From the NCBI RefSeq assembly GCF_947488985.1, contig NZ_CANLBV010000011.1, positions 1-64,000 of the forward strand: DNA of 64,000 nucleotides. The letters are read 5' to 3'. The DNA is from an uncultured Vibrio sp. Lineage in GTDB: Bacteria > Pseudomonadota > Gammaproteobacteria > Enterobacterales > Vibrionaceae. Under the pieces are notes generated by a model that saw only the letters and a program-made list of their open reading frames with translations, did not search any database and had not been told where the DNA came from. The translations under genes and the position numbers were made by a program. Positions within the stretch are counted from its first letter, which is position 1. Each line of letters opens with the position of its first letter. Shown here piece after piece: positions 1 through 9,747 of the stretch.

Positions 1-96
<96 letters not shown>

Positions 97-225
97 TTAT
101 GATTCGCCACGTTCATTATTGAGCGAGACGCGCCAGAAATTGCTATTTTATGCGCCAACTCTCGTTAGCGCAATATTTGGACGCATTAGATCTTTCAAAA
201 AATGAAAAAAATGCGTTCCTTTTGT

Positions 226-2322
226 TTAACCACGCTCTGCAATGATTGCTTTTGCAACATTGTTAGGCACTTCAGCGTACTCACTAAACTCCATAGAGTA
301 AGAAGCACGACCTTGTGTCGCAGAACGTAAATCAGTTGAGTAACCGAACATGACAGACAACGGAACTTGTGCACGAATTATCTTCAGGCCAGCTGTCCCC
401 TCGTCCATACCTTCGATGATGCCGCGACGACGGTTAATATCGCCAACAACGTCACCCATCCAGTCTTCTGGAGTAGTCACTTCAACTTTCATCATAGGCT
501 CAAGCAGAACTGGTTGCGCTTCAAGTGCACCCGCTCTGAAAGCCATAGAGGCAGCGATTGTAAACGCCATCTCACTTGAATCTGTTTCATGGTAAGAACC
601 ATCATATAGTGTAGCTTTGATATCCAGAACTGGATAGCCAGCAAGCACACCATTGTTCATCTGCTCTTCAACGCCTTTAGCAACTGAAGCGATAAACTCT
701 TTCGGTACGATACCATTGGCAATTTCATCCACAAAGACAAAGCCTTCGCCAACTTCTGATGGTTCCAGTTTCAGCCATACATGACCGTACTGACCTTTAC
801 CACCATGTTCACGGATAAATTTACCTTCCGCTTTCGCTGTACCACGAATAGTCTCACGGTAAGCCACTTGCGGGTTACCAACGTTGCAGTTCACGCTAAA
901 CTCACGCTTCATACGGTCAACGATGATATCTAAGTGTAGTTCACCCATACCAGAAATCAGTGTCTGGCCTGTTTCCGCATCCATATCAACGCGGAATGAT
1001 GGGTCTTCCGCTGCTAGTTTTCCTAGAGCGATAGTCATTTTGTCTTGATCAGCTTGAGAGCTTGGCTCTACAACGATCTGAATAACTGGGTCTGGGAACT
1101 CCATGCGCTCAAGAACAATCTTATGGTTCTGGTCACAAAGGGTTTCACCAGTAGTCACATCTTTAAGGCCAATGATGGCTGCGATGTCACCTGCTCGTAC
1201 TTCTTTTACTTCTTCACGCTTGTTTGAGTGCATTTGAACAATGCGACCTAGGCGTTCACGTTGTTTCTTCACTGAGTTGTAAGCTGTTTTACCGCTTTCA
1301 ACCACACCGGAGTAAACACGGATGAAAGTTAAAGTACCAACGAATGGGTCTGTTGCAATCTTGAATGCTAACGCTGAGAACGGTTCTTTGTCGTCTGCGT
1401 GACGCTCTGCTTCGTTCTCGTCTTCATCGATGCCCTTAATTGCAGGTACATCGACTGGAGAAGGAAGGAAATCTACCACTGCATCTAGAACAGCTTGTAC
1501 ACCTTTGTTTTTGAATGCACTACCACAAGTCGCCAGTACGATTTCATTATTAAGGGTACGAGTACGAAGACCTTGTTTGATTTCAGCTTCTGTTAGTTCA
1601 CCTTCTTCAAGGTACTTATCCATCAGCTCTTCATTGGCTTCTGCAGCTGCTTCAACAAGTTCTGTACGATATTCTTCAGCCATTTCTTGCATGTCTGCCG
1701 GAATATCTTCGTACGTGAAAGTCATGCCTTGGTCAGCTTCGTTCCAGTTAATTGCCTTCATCTTGATAAGGTCGACAACGCCTTGGAAGTTTTCTTCAGC
1801 ACCAATGTTCAGTTGAATTGGAACAGGAGTTGCGCCTAGGCGATCCTTGATCTGTTCAACGACGCGCAAAAAGTCTGCGCCGGTACGGTCCATTTTATTA
1901 ACGAAAACCATACGTGGAACTTGGTACTTATCTGCTTGACGCCATACTGTCTCTGACTGAGGTTCAACACCCGATGAGCCACAGAACACAACAACAGCAC
2001 CATCAAGTACACGCAAAGAACGTTCTACTTCGATAGTAAAGTCTACGTGTCCAGGAGTGTCGATGATATTGATACGGTGATCCGGGAACTGAGCTTCCAT
2101 ACCACGCCAAAACGTAGTGGTTGCTGCTGAAGTGATCGTAATACCGCGCTCTTGCTCTTGCTCCATCCAGTCCATGGTGGCTGCACCATCGTGAACTTCG
2201 CCGATTTTGTGAGAAAGGCCAGTATAGAACAGAATACGTTCACTTGTGGTTGTTTTACCTGCATCTACGTGAGCAACGATACCAATATTACGGTATTGCT
2301 CAATAGGAGTTTTACGAGCCAC
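226..2322 (-). CDS. fusA: Elongation factor G
   Basis: Translocation GTPase that moves tRNA and mRNA through the ribosome and, with RRF, splits ribosomes. The 698-residue product is close to the roughly 704 of E. coli. The G1 loop AHVDAGKTT (about residue 17), G3 DTPGHVDF (about 88) and G4 NKMD (about 142) are all intact, and the C-terminal domains IV-V run to the normal end. ATG start with GAGGATTC upstream. It sits between rpsG and tuf in the str operon. The 165-nt spacer to rpsG is unusually rich in inverted repeats (see the separate entry). Confidence 0.97.
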   Translation of the reverse strand: MARKTPIEQYRNIGIVAHVDAGKTTTSERILFYTGLSHKIGEVHDGAATMDWMEQEQERGITITSAATTTFWRGMEAQFPDHRINIIDTPGHVDFTIEVERSLRVLDGAVVVFCGSSGVEPQSETVWRQADKYQVPRMVFVNKMDRTGADFLRVVEQIKDRLGATPVPIQLNIGAEENFQGVVDLIKMKAINWNEADQGMTFTYEDIPADMQEMAEEYRTELVEAAAEANEELMDKYLEEGELTEAEIKQGLRTRTLNNEIVLATCGSAFKNKGVQAVLDAVVDFLPSPVDVPAIKGIDEDENEAERHADDKEPFSALAFKIATDPFVGTLTFIRVYSGVVESGKTAYNSVKKQRERLGRIVQMHSNKREEVKEVRAGDIAAIIGLKDVTTGETLCDQNHKIVLERMEFPDPVIQIVVEPSSQADQDKMTIALGKLAAEDPSFRVDMDAETGQTLISGMGELHLDIIVDRMKREFSVNCNVGNPQVAYRETIRGTAKAEGKFIREHGGKGQYGHVWLKLEPSEVGEGFVFVDEIANGIVPKEFIASVAKGVEEQMNNGVLAGYPVLDIKATLYDGSYHETDSSEMAFTIAASMAFRAGALEAQPVLLEPMMKVEVTTPEDWMGDVVGDINRRRGIIEGMDEGTAGLKIIRAQVPLSVMFGYSTDLRSATQGRASYSMEFSEYAEVPNNVAKAIIAERG

Positions 2323-2347
2323 GGTTGAATCCTCTTATTAGAGACTT

Positions 2348-2479
2348 AGGGACTATTGCTATGTCTAGATGATGCATGGACAGCGACGCTTCGCTAAAAA
2401 TTGCTTGCCCTAGAAATAGCAATAGTTCCTAGCATAAGCATAGGAACTAAAGAAGTGCTGCAAGGATCCTTGCAGCACT
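2348..2479 (-). promoter_or_regulatory. Structured rpsG-fusA spacer: palindrome and competing hairpins
   Basis: Between the rpsG stop and the fusA start the sequence holds a perfect 26-bp palindrome (2454-2479, centred on GGATCC), an inverted repeat with 9-bp arms (2423-2431 with 2441-2449), and a longer one with 14 of 15 positions paired (2348-2362 with 2416-2430). The last two share bases 2423-2430, so they cannot form together. No strong T-run follows any hairpin on the minus strand, so a plain terminator is unlikely. A role in translational coupling, mRNA processing or attenuation of fusA-tuf is inference. Confidence 0.5.
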
Positions 2480-2487
2480 GAAAGGTA

Positions 2488-2958
2488 TTACCAGCGGTAA
2501 TGTGCGAACGCTTTGTTTGCGTCAGCCATGCGGTGAACGTCTTCACGTTTCTTAACCGCAGTACCTTTGTTCTCAGACGCATCTAGCATTTCAGCAGCTA
2601 GGCGTTGAGCCATAGATTTTTCACCACGCTTACGCGCAGCTTCAACTACCCAACGCATAGCAAGAGCGTTACGGCGAACCGGACGAACTTCTACAGGTAC
2701 TTGGTAAGTTGAACCACCCACACGGCGAGATTTAACTTCTACCGCTGGACGAACATTTTCAAGAGCTTCTTCAAATACAGCTAAGTGGTCTTTACCAGAC
2801 TTCTCAGCCATTGAATCTAGTGCAGTGTAAACAATTTTCTCTGCAGTAGATTTCTTTCCGTCAACCATAAGGATGTTAACGAATTTTGCCAGCAATTCAG
2901 ATTTGAACTTAGGATCTGGAAGGATCTTACGCTGACCTATTACGCGACGACGTGGCAT
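2488..2958 (-). CDS. rpsG: 30S ribosomal protein S7
   Basis: Primary 16S rRNA-binding protein that nucleates assembly of the 30S head and contacts tRNA at the E site. The product is 156 residues, the usual bacterial length, beginning [18 protein letters not shown] and ending AHYRW. ATG start with a GGAGAAT ribosome-binding site. It is second in the S12-S7-EF-G-EF-Tu order; in E. coli S7 represses its own operon through the rpsL-rpsG spacer, which here is 106 nt (2959-3064) and A/T rich. Confidence 0.97.
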   Translation of the reverse strand: MPRRRVIGQRKILPDPKFKSELLAKFVNILMVDGKKSTAEKIVYTALDSMAEKSGKDHLAVFEEALENVRPAVEVKSRRVGGSTYQVPVEVRPVRRNALAMRWVVEAARKRGEKSMAQRLAAEMLDASENKGTAVKKREDVHRMADANKAFAHYRW

Positions 2959-3064
2959 GGATATTCTCCGTTGTCTTCTTCAGGTTTTTTCCAAAACTTT
3001 TCAGAATAATAAATAAAATAGTGTTTGGCCTTACTTAACGCTTTCTTTTAAAAAAGAAAATGCA

Positions 3065-3442
<378 letters not shown>

Positions 3443-3621
3443 CTAGCTCCTGAAATTTACTTGAAAGTAAGCTTTGTGAAAAATCTATCCCTAGTTACAA
3501 GTCGTAATTAGGGACGCAAAATTCTATTCAGCAGTGGGATGTGTGTCAAGAAATATACAGATTTTTTTTAGCCATCCAGAGCTCAGGATGGTCTAAGTCT
3601 GGTTGTTGCGATAAAAGCCAA

Positions 3622-3897
3622 CTACCAAGTCACTGATTTATCGTTTAAAATCGTTAATTTCACAAACCCTTCATAGTCTACCTGAGTCAGCGAACTTGAA
3701 ACGAGCTGTTGTAAACCTCGGCTCTCCAGATCAGGTTTCAGTACCGATACGCGTCCGACCGATGAAATTTGAGCAAATAATTGATGATTTGGAAGGCAAA
3801 CATACACGGAATCTTCAACCAAAAGGAAATCATCTTCTGGCTGTGAGTAAGCGAGTGCGAGTTTGAGTTTGTCGGCAGTCTTTACAATGTGAAGCAT
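3622..3897 (-). CDS. tusB: Sulfurtransferase complex subunit TusB (DsrH family)
   Basis: A 91-residue DsrH-family protein (E. coli TusB about 95) and the smallest subunit of the TusBCD hexamer, which relays sulfur from TusA to TusE and MnmA for 2-thiouridine at wobble position 34 of tRNA. It opens MLHIVKTADKLKLALAYS, typical of the family. Third gene of yheO-tusD-tusC-tusB, 8 nt after tusC, immediately before rpsL as in E. coli. Function is assigned by family and context; TusB carries no catalytic cysteine and none is seen. Confidence 0.88.
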   Translation of the reverse strand: MLHIVKTADKLKLALAYSQPEDDFLLVEDSVYVCLPNHQLFAQISSVGRVSVLKPDLESRGLQQLVSSSLTQVDYEGFVKLTILNDKSVTW

Positions 3898-3905
3898 ATC
3901 ATTTC

Positions 3906-4262
3906 CTAGAAGGTCAGTATCTGATGGCTCTCGGCTAACTTCAGGGCTAGCTCATCAACCTCTATGGTGGTCACATCGATCAGCAGGTTATCTTGCGAAA
4001 GGCCAAATTGATTCAGGCTATGCTGACACGCGTATACCTGCTCAATATCGTACAGTTCCATCAGCTTAAATGCAGTGATGTAGTCTCGTGATAGCACTTT
4101 GTCGGGCTGCTGCGCTTCTAGGAGTTGCGTTACGCCATTACCAATGAAGAACACAGCGATATCTTCGCTATAGGCAGAGGCCGCTAGCAGGGCGTCTAGT
4201 CCTTCTCTGCCAGCTGCGGTGGTGTGAGGAAAACTATTAAATATGAAGGCTAATTTTCTCAA
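3906..4262 (-). CDS. tusC: Sulfurtransferase complex subunit TusC (DsrF family)
   Basis: The 118-residue product (E. coli 119) starts [27 protein letters not shown], the recognisable DsrE/DsrF-like fold opening. It is the structural partner of TusD and TusB in the cytoplasmic TusBCD complex that passes persulfide sulfur toward mnm5s2U synthesis. Its start overlaps the end of tusD by 4 nt (ATGA type), so translation is probably coupled. Order and spacing match the enterobacterial operon, which supports the assignment more than any single residue. Confidence 0.9.
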   Translation of the reverse strand: MRKLAFIFNSFPHTTAAGREGLDALLAASAYSEDIAVFFIGNGVTQLLEAQQPDKVLSRDYITAFKLMELYDIEQVYACQHSLNQFGLSQDNLLIDVTTIEVDELALKLAESHQILTF

Positions 4263-4648
4263 AATTGCACCACCCTATCTTGCGTTAAGAGGGCTTCCGA
4301 TAGGCTACCTAACCCAGCTTGGGTGAAACCAGCCGCTAGGTTAGAGGCGCTTAGTTGATGTTGCCTTGCTTCTTCAGAGCTAATCACTCCACGTCTTAAC
4401 GCGGCAGCCACGCACGTTTCAAGGCTAATACCTTGCTCATCCGCCAGCTTTTGCCAAGCAGAGGCCAAGTCAAATTCATCGTTAGCGGGCACGGTAAGAT
4501 CTGAGCCATTACTGACGCCGTCTTGATAGAAAAATACACTATGAAGTTTATGGCCCTGTTTGATCAGAGCCTCAGCAAACAAATAGGCACTTCTCGCTGA
4601 TTGTGAGCCATAAACAGGCCCATTGACTATGAGTGTATAGCTTAGCAA
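4259..4648 (-). CDS. tusD: Sulfurtransferase complex subunit TusD (DsrE family)
   Basis: A 129-residue DsrE-family protein with the family opening ([19 protein letters not shown]) and the single important cysteine in [13 protein letters not shown] (about residue 79), which corresponds to the sulfur-accepting Cys78 of E. coli TusD. It takes sulfur from TusA and gives it to TusE in the tRNA 2-thiouridylation relay. It overlaps yheO upstream by 7 nt and tusC downstream by 4 nt, so the four genes form a tightly coupled unit. Confidence 0.92.
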   Translation of the reverse strand: MLSYTLIVNGPVYGSQSARSAYLFAEALIKQGHKLHSVFFYQDGVSNGSDLTVPANDEFDLASAWQKLADEQGISLETCVAAALRRGVISSEEARQHQLSASNLAAGFTQAGLGSLSEALLTQDRVVQF

Positions 4649-5367
4649 GCCTCGCCATCCTCTGTTTTACGTTGGCGGATATACAAATACACGGTGTGCT
4701 TAGAGATGTTCAGTCGCTCAGCAACACGGTTAATTGCATCTTTGATATCGAAAATACCTTTATCGTAAAGCTCCATCACAATTTGACGGTTCTTGGTATT
4801 GTTTGATACTGACTTGTCTGCATTGATTTCTTCAATGGTGCGCTCAACCGTTTGGTCAACAAGCTCTTCAACATCGCTGGCAAAGTTAACCGATGAAGCC
4901 GCTTCGTCCGCATCTTGGGTAGGCATGAAAGATTGCAGCACTTGTGAGAATGGCGCATCTAGGTTGACGTTAATACACAGCAGGCCGATCACTCTGTCAT
5001 CACCATTGCGGATAGCCACAGTGATCGATTTCATTAACACGCCACCTTTCGCTCGCGTGAAATATGAACGTGAGAAATTGCGCTTAGAACCTTCGATGTC
5101 TTTGAGCATCTTCAGTGCAAGGTCGGTGATAGGAGAGCCAACCTGACGACCGGTGTTCTCACCATTAGCAATTTTAATCGCCGAGGTATTTAGGTCTTCT
5201 AACGAGTGCAATACGATTTCACAAAACGGCCCAATCAGGCTTGCAATGCCATCTACCACCGCTTCATACGATCTTAAAATAATTTTATCGTGTTCACTGA
5301 ATGGCATAACGTGGACTGATTCCATTTCAAGTAACACATCTGCATTGACTGTTTCTGTAGTAGTCAC
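4642..5367 (-). CDS. yheO: YheO-type PAS and HTH transcriptional regulator
   Basis: 241 residues with an N-terminal YheO-like PAS domain (about 25-135; motif [19 protein letters not shown]) and a C-terminal helix-turn-helix (about 195-235; [24 protein letters not shown]). Predicted cytoplasmic DNA-binding regulator; the ligand and targets are not known for this family. It heads the tusDCB operon, as in E. coli, which suggests but does not prove that it controls sulfur-relay genes. Start is an ATG followed by a run of Thr codons; nearby upstream alternatives are not better. Confidence 0.85.
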   Translation of the reverse strand: MTTTETVNADVLLEMESVHVMPFSEHDKIILRSYEAVVDGIASLIGPFCEIVLHSLEDLNTSAIKIANGENTGRQVGSPITDLALKMLKDIEGSKRNFSRSYFTRAKGGVLMKSITVAIRNGDDRVIGLLCINVNLDAPFSQVLQSFMPTQDADEAASSVNFASDVEELVDQTVERTIEEINADKSVSNNTKNRQIVMELYDKGIFDIKDAINRVAERLNISKHTVYLYIRQRKTEDGEAC

Positions 5368-5501
5368 TTATTCCTTACCTTCGTGTGAAAAATCAACAAA
5401 TTTATGTAAGTTTATCAGAAAATTTTAATTGCACACCTAGCTAACATTGCAACTAGTGATTTAGAACAAGTTTAAAAATCAAATACTCACCTTCAAATCA
5501 T

Positions 5502-5532
5502 AAAAAAGCCTAACTCAAAGGTTAGGCTTTTT
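5502..5532. terminator. Bidirectional rho-independent terminator downstream of fkpA
   Basis: Stem AAGCCTAAC / GTTAGGCTT with a 6-nt loop, flanked by A6 on the left and T5 on the right. It lies 40 nt after the fkpA stop (minus strand) in the 205-nt fkpA-yheO gap, so it ends fkpA transcripts before the yheO promoter region. Confidence 0.85.
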
Positions 5533-5572
5533 ATTCAATCCAGGTATTTTAGTACGAAGCTGTTAATCGATA

Positions 5573-6349
5573 TTACTGTGCAAGAGCCGCTTCAGCGTTA
5601 TCGATGTTTAGTAATTCAACTTCGAATACTAGCGTTGAGTTAGCAGGAATAGTCGGTGTGTCTTGCTCACCGTATGCTAGCTCTGGCGGGATTACGAACT
5701 TGTACTTAGAACCCACTTGCATCAGTTGTACGCCTTCCGTCCAGCCTGGAATCACACGGTTTAGTGGGAATGTTGCAGGCTCTCCACGATCGTAAGAGCT
5801 GTCGAACTGAGTACCGTCTGTTAGTGTGCCTTTGTAGTGAACTTGAACCGTATCTGTCTCTTTTGGAGAAGCGCCTTCACCCGCCGTCATCACTTGGTAA
5901 AGTAGCCCCGAATCCGTTTGCTCTACGCCTTCTGTTTTCGCGAACTCAGCGCGGAAGTCATCACCCGCTTGCTTAGTCTCAGCCGACTTTTCTGCCGCTT
6001 GAGCTTGCATATTTTCAGCAACACGCTTGTCTAGCGATTCAAGAGCAGCGCGAGTTTCTTCTTCGTTAAGCGCGGTTTTTTCTGCGAATACGTCTTCAAT
6101 ACCTTGAAGAACCATATCTTTGTCTAGGTTAATACCAATTTCACTTGGTTTATCAATACTTGTGCTCAGGTAGTTAGCGAAAGATACACCGATTGCGTAT
6201 GCCGCTTTGTCGTCTTCTGTTTTAAAGTTTACTGCTTCGACTTTAACTTCTTCTACTTGTGGAGCTTCTGCCTTTGGTTCTTCTTTCTGACAACCAACTG
6301 CTAGCATAACCGTTGCGGCAAGCAGTGATACTTTTAAAACTGATTTCAT
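5573..6349 (-). CDS. fkpA: FKBP-type peptidyl-prolyl isomerase FkpA, lipoprotein form
   Basis: Envelope chaperone and prolyl isomerase. The ATG at 6349 is chosen over an in-frame TTG at 6361 because GGAG lies between them as ribosome-binding site; this gives 258 residues. A signal peptide ends in the lipobox AVGC (about residues 17-20), so unlike soluble E. coli FkpA this copy is probably lipid-anchored. Residues about 30-130 form the FKBP N-terminal dimerisation helices, and about 150-248 the FKBP catalytic domain (VQVHYKGTLTDGTQFDSSYDR, shown in part). Neighbouring slyX/slyD order is conserved. Confidence 0.93.
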   Translation of the reverse strand: MKSVLKVSLLAATVMLAVGCQKEEPKAEAPQVEEVKVEAVNFKTEDDKAAYAIGVSFANYLSTSIDKPSEIGINLDKDMVLQGIEDVFAEKTALNEEETRAALESLDKRVAENMQAQAAEKSAETKQAGDDFRAEFAKTEGVEQTDSGLLYQVMTAGEGASPKETDTVQVHYKGTLTDGTQFDSSYDRGEPATFPLNRVIPGWTEGVQLMQVGSKYKFVIPPELAYGEQDTPTIPANSTLVFEVELLNIDNAEAALAQ

Positions 6350-6480
6350 TGAATTCTCCAATTAATGGCCAAGCCATTGGTTATTGTGCACAAATCTAAT
6401 GATTAGATTGGTGTGAATACGTTAGTTATAACAATATACTCGTCTTATGTCTTTCGACACAAACTGGATTATTAGATGTG

Positions 6481-7458
6481 ATGCGTATATTTTTCCACTC
6501 ATTGCTATGGGCAATTGTCATCACCCTGTTAAATGGGTGCTTTTTCTTCCAAGATGACGCACAACGCTGGGATATTGAACCCGATGGTGCCACCAGCTTT
6601 GCCCTGAGCCGAGATGGACGCTTCGCCCTGCTCTATTCCCAACAAAAGCACTTACTCCTTTGGGACTTAGATCAAAACAAGGAATTGGCTCAACTCGGCC
6701 CTCAAGATCAGTCTGCCAGCCAAGTTTCACGGATTCGCATATCGGACAATGGCCGTTTCGCCATTACCGCCAGCCAGATGAACTTCGCCGTTTGGGACTT
6801 ATCTTGGAGCCAAGCACAAGGACTTTGGTCGATTTCCGATGGTTTGATTCGCGATGTCGATATCTCTAGCAATGGCGAAAAAGTACTGCTCGGTCTATCA
6901 AATGGCAAAGCCATCTATGTGGACTTAGTCACCGGACGCCGTTTAGAGTTCCTCGCTCACCGAGAAAAAGTGAATTCAGTGTCCCTCTCTTCCAATGGTC
7001 GATATGCGTTATCAGGCGGTAACGACTACAAAGCCTACCTTTGGGATACCGAATCAGGGTTAGTCGTGCACACTTTTGAACATCAACAAAGAGTAGTACG
7101 TGTAGCCCTGCAACGCGATGGTGAGCTGGCTTTCACTTCTGATGGCGGCAATCAAGCCGTAATTTGGGATCTCAAAACGGGACAGCCTCAAGCCGAGCTA
7201 CAAAGCTGGTCGCGACAGCTGATATTCTCCAGCGCTCGTTTTTCTGACGACGGCAGTATGCTGGTGACGGGTACGCCATCAAGCCAAGTGAGTGTGTGGA
7301 ATACTCAAGATGGAAAACGAGTTTCTCGTCACGATGCTGAGCCATTAAAAGATGCTCGCCCTCCCCGTGCGGTAGTGTATGATGCAGCCTTTGATGATAA
7401 CAACCGTGTGATATCGGGCACCTCTGCGGGCATCGCCCAAGCTTGGAATGTGGATTAG
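6481..7458 (+). CDS. WD40-repeat lipoprotein of unknown function
   Basis: The 325-residue product begins MRIFFHSLLWAIVITLLNGC, a signal peptide with lipobox LNGC, so it is a predicted envelope lipoprotein. The rest is about six WD40-type blades, each with a GRFAL or GRYAL strand and a VWDL, LWDT or IWDL end (for example about residues 88-99, 160-190 and 230-240). The ATG at 6481 directly follows an in-frame GTG; either could be the start. No enzyme motif is seen. It sits between fkpA and slyX, where E. coli has no counterpart. A scaffold or assembly role is a guess from the fold. Confidence 0.75.
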   Translation: MRIFFHSLLWAIVITLLNGCFFFQDDAQRWDIEPDGATSFALSRDGRFALLYSQQKHLLLWDLDQNKELAQLGPQDQSASQVSRIRISDNGRFAITASQMNFAVWDLSWSQAQGLWSISDGLIRDVDISSNGEKVLLGLSNGKAIYVDLVTGRRLEFLAHREKVNSVSLSSNGRYALSGGNDYKAYLWDTESGLVVHTFEHQQRVVRVALQRDGELAFTSDGGNQAVIWDLKTGQPQAELQSWSRQLIFSSARFSDDGSMLVTGTPSSQVSVWNTQDGKRVSRHDAEPLKDARPPRAVVYDAAFDDNNRVISGTSAGIAQAWNVD

Positions 7459-7462
7459 AACG

Positions 7463-7690
7463 ATGACAGAAAAGCGAATTGAACAACTAGAAAGCCGTGT
7501 GAATGACCTAGAATGTCAGTTGGCTTTCCAAGAACAAACCATTGAAGAACTCAACGAAGCGCTTAGCCAACAACAGATATTGATTACGAGAATGCAAGAT
7601 CAGATGAAGTTCGTGGTGGGTAAAGTAAAAAATATAGACGGCTCTAACCTAGCTGACGCATCAGAAGAGACGCCACCTCCACACTATTAA
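7463..7690 (+). CDS. slyX: SlyX coiled-coil protein
   Basis: 75-residue acidic coiled-coil protein: MTEKRIEQLESRVNDLECQ, heptad leucines through about residue 50, then a disordered tail ending PPPHY, the hallmark of SlyX. Start ATG at 7463, 4 nt beyond the stop of the WD40 gene, so the two are probably co-transcribed. Biochemical function is unknown; the name comes from proximity to slyD. Its position between fkpA and slyD matches E. coli. Confidence 0.9.
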   Translation: MTEKRIEQLESRVNDLECQLAFQEQTIEELNEALSQQQILITRMQDQMKFVVGKVKNIDGSNLADASEETPPPHY

Positions 7691-7785
7691 GTGCGGCTCA
7701 AAATAACGAATGGATTCTAGCGATGCATATCGTTAGTTTCTCGTCCTCAATGTGTAAACACATTTCAGGATGGGACATAGAAAAC

Positions 7786-7821
7786 CAAAAGGGCAACCGA
7801 TAGTTATCTGTCGCCCTTTTG
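7786..7821. terminator. Terminator after slyX
   Basis: AAAAGGGC pairs with GCCCTTTT around an imperfect inner stem; A- and T-rich flanks allow function in both directions. It lies between the convergent slyX (plus) and isoaspartyl peptidase (minus) genes. Confidence 0.75.
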
Positions 7822-7885
7822 TATATTTCATCTGAGTGAATAAGCTAAAGTCAATTAAGCCGATACACAATTTACATTACAGGCT

Positions 7886-8851
7886 CTAATCATCAGCATA
7901 GATCTTCACTTCTACTTGCCCTTCCGTATCAACGCTTGCACGGTACATTCCAGAGCTATTCATCGCGAAATGAATATCGCCTTGACCATCCATAGCAATA
8001 AGTCCGCCTTCGCCGCCCATGGCTTTCAGTTCACCTTGGATGATAGCTTCGCAAGCGGTATGAACATCTTCTTTCAAATAACGCATTCGCGCTGCGACAT
8101 CACCAGCGACCATTTTACGTAGGAAGAACTCGCCCATACCCGTTGTCGAAACCGCCACGTTGCCATTTTCAGCCATGGTTCCGGCGCCAATGATCGGTGA
8201 GTCCCCCACACGGCCGTATTTCTTGTTGGTTACGCCGCCGGTACTGGTTGCGGCCGCTAAGTTACCCGCTTGATCTAATGCCACCGCGCCAACCGTGCCG
8301 TACTTTTTATCGTCAGGATATTTTGGGGCTTGCTGTTCATCATATTTCGCTTCAGACAACGCAAAGATACCTTTCTCTTTCATCGACTGAAGTTGGTCAT
8401 AGCGGCGCTCCGTAAAAAAGTAATCTTGCTCGGTAAAGGGGTATTCATGCTCGAAGGCAAACTTCTCAGCACCATCGCCTATCAATAGTACATGCTCGCT
8501 TTTCAGCATCACATCTCGTGCAAGCTCAATAGGATTTTTGATATGACGAATCCCAGCGATCGCCCCTGCATCCATATCACGACCGTGCATCACAGAAGCA
8601 TCCATCTCCACAAACTCATCATGAGTCAGAACCGAGCCTTTACCTGCATTAAAATGGGGACTGTCTTCCATCACCTTGACTGACGCCACCACCGCGTCCA
8701 GAGCATCGCCCCCCGCCTGCAGAACTTGGTAACCCGCTAACACCGACTTTTCCAAAGCCTCGGTAATGCCCATTTTTAATTCATCGCTCATTTGCGCTCG
8801 CAAGATGGTCCCTGCGCCACCATGAATGGCAATTGAAAAAGGCTGCGACAT
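7886..8851 (-). CDS. iaaA: Isoaspartyl peptidase / type III L-asparaginase
   Basis: Ntn-hydrolase that autocleaves to alpha and beta chains and degrades isoaspartyl dipeptides and asparagine. The nucleophile Thr is seen in KKYGTVGAVALD (about residues 178-189), and the glycine-rich substrate loops are present. The ATG at 8851 is chosen because GGGGAG sits 5 nt upstream and MSQPFSIAIHGGAGTI is the family opening; it gives 321 residues, the usual length. No signal peptide is visible, so cytoplasmic. Monocistronic, convergent with slyX. Confidence 0.9.
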   Translation of the reverse strand: MSQPFSIAIHGGAGTILRAQMSDELKMGITEALEKSVLAGYQVLQAGGDALDAVVASVKVMEDSPHFNAGKGSVLTHDEFVEMDASVMHGRDMDAGAIAGIRHIKNPIELARDVMLKSEHVLLIGDGAEKFAFEHEYPFTEQDYFFTERRYDQLQSMKEKGIFALSEAKYDEQQAPKYPDDKKYGTVGAVALDQAGNLAAATSTGGVTNKKYGRVGDSPIIGAGTMAENGNVAVSTTGMGEFFLRKMVAGDVAARMRYLKEDVHTACEAIIQGELKAMGGEGGLIAMDGQGDIHFAMNSSGMYRASVDTEGQVEVKIYADD

Positions 8852-9016
8852 GCGAACTCCCCACTGACATCGTCTTAACATAGAGTGTTATCAATACCAC
8901 ATCCATCGTTTGATGTCTGAAAACACAAACCAAACTTTTGCGAAGACTTAACCCGAATGAGTAAATATTTAGCTCGGTCGAGTAAAAGTCCGATCAAAAA
9001 ACACCTGCCTAATACG

Positions 9017-9043
9017 AAAAAAGCCTCCGCAAGGGAGGCTTTC
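9017..9043. terminator. Terminator after slyD
   Basis: AAGCCTCC / GGAGGCTT stem with a short loop and A6 on the left, which reads as a T-run on the minus strand. It lies 32 nt beyond the slyD stop. Confidence 0.85.
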
Positions 9044-9074
9044 AATATTCTTAAACTATACCATACATTCGGTA

Positions 9075-9653
9075 TTAGTGAGAACCACAGCTACCGCCGC
9101 CGCAGCAGCCGTCTTTTTTCTCTTCGCCGTGACCTTCACCGCCACAACAGCCGCCTTCATGATCATGATCGTGACCACCACAGCCACCTTCTTGGTGTAC
9201 ATGACCGTGTTGCACTTCTTCTTCAGTCGCTTCACGAACCGCTACGACTTCAACGTCAAACGTTAGAGTTTGGCCAGCCAGCATGTGGTTACCATCAACA
9301 ACAACTTCGTCGCCATCGACTTCCGTTACTTCTACTGGGATTGGACCTTGGTCAGTATCCGCTAGGAAGCGCATGCCCACTTCAATTTGCTCAACACCTT
9401 GGAATACGTCAGCAGGAACACGTTGCACAAGTGCGTCGTTGTGCTCGCCGTAAGCATCTTCTGCAGTAACTGTTGCAGAGAACTTGTCACCAGCGACTTT
9501 GCCTTCAAGCTCTTTTTCAAGACCTGTAATTAGGTTGTTGTGACCGTGAAGGTAATCTAGTGGAGCTTCTGTCGTTGACTGGTCAACGACTACGCCATCT
9601 TCAAGTTTCACTTGATATGCAACACTAACTACTACGTTCTTTTCAATTTTCAT
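9075..9653 (-). CDS. slyD: FKBP-type prolyl isomerase and metallochaperone SlyD
   Basis: 192 residues. The FKBP domain (about 1-70) is interrupted by an insert-in-flap chaperone domain (about 70-125), as in SlyD, and the last 50 residues are a His/Cys-rich tail (HGHVHQEGG, GGHDHDHEGGCCGG, DGCCGGGSCGSH) that binds Ni2+ and Zn2+. Known roles are folding of prolyl-containing proteins and nickel delivery to hydrogenase via HypB. GGAG ribosome-binding site upstream of ATG. Tail composition is Gly/Cys rich relative to neighbours but normal for the family. Confidence 0.95.
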   Translation of the reverse strand: MKIEKNVVVSVAYQVKLEDGVVVDQSTTEAPLDYLHGHNNLITGLEKELEGKVAGDKFSATVTAEDAYGEHNDALVQRVPADVFQGVEQIEVGMRFLADTDQGPIPVEVTEVDGDEVVVDGNHMLAGQTLTFDVEVVAVREATEEEVQHGHVHQEGGCGGHDHDHEGGCCGGEGHGEEKKDGCCGGGSCGSH

Positions 9654-9747
9654 GAGAGCTCCAAGGAGGTTTGGACTAAGCTCGAACAGTTGAGCTTAGG
9701 AAAAATTCTGTACCCGGATATTATGGGGATCAATTAAAGAAACTCAA

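Noticed and set aside
1430-1816. 128-codon plus-strand open frame opposite fusA
   Set aside because: Antisense to the highly conserved fusA; low-complexity composition, no family match.
3568-3594. Inverted repeat TTAG-x-CATCC / GGATG-xx-CTAA near the end of tusB
   Set aside because: A possible terminator at first sight, but no T-run follows on the minus strand (it is followed by A8), so termination is not supported; function unclear.
8957-9469. Arg/His/Leu-rich 170-codon frame opposite slyD
   Set aside because: It is the complement of the His/Cys-rich slyD tail; the odd composition is explained by that.
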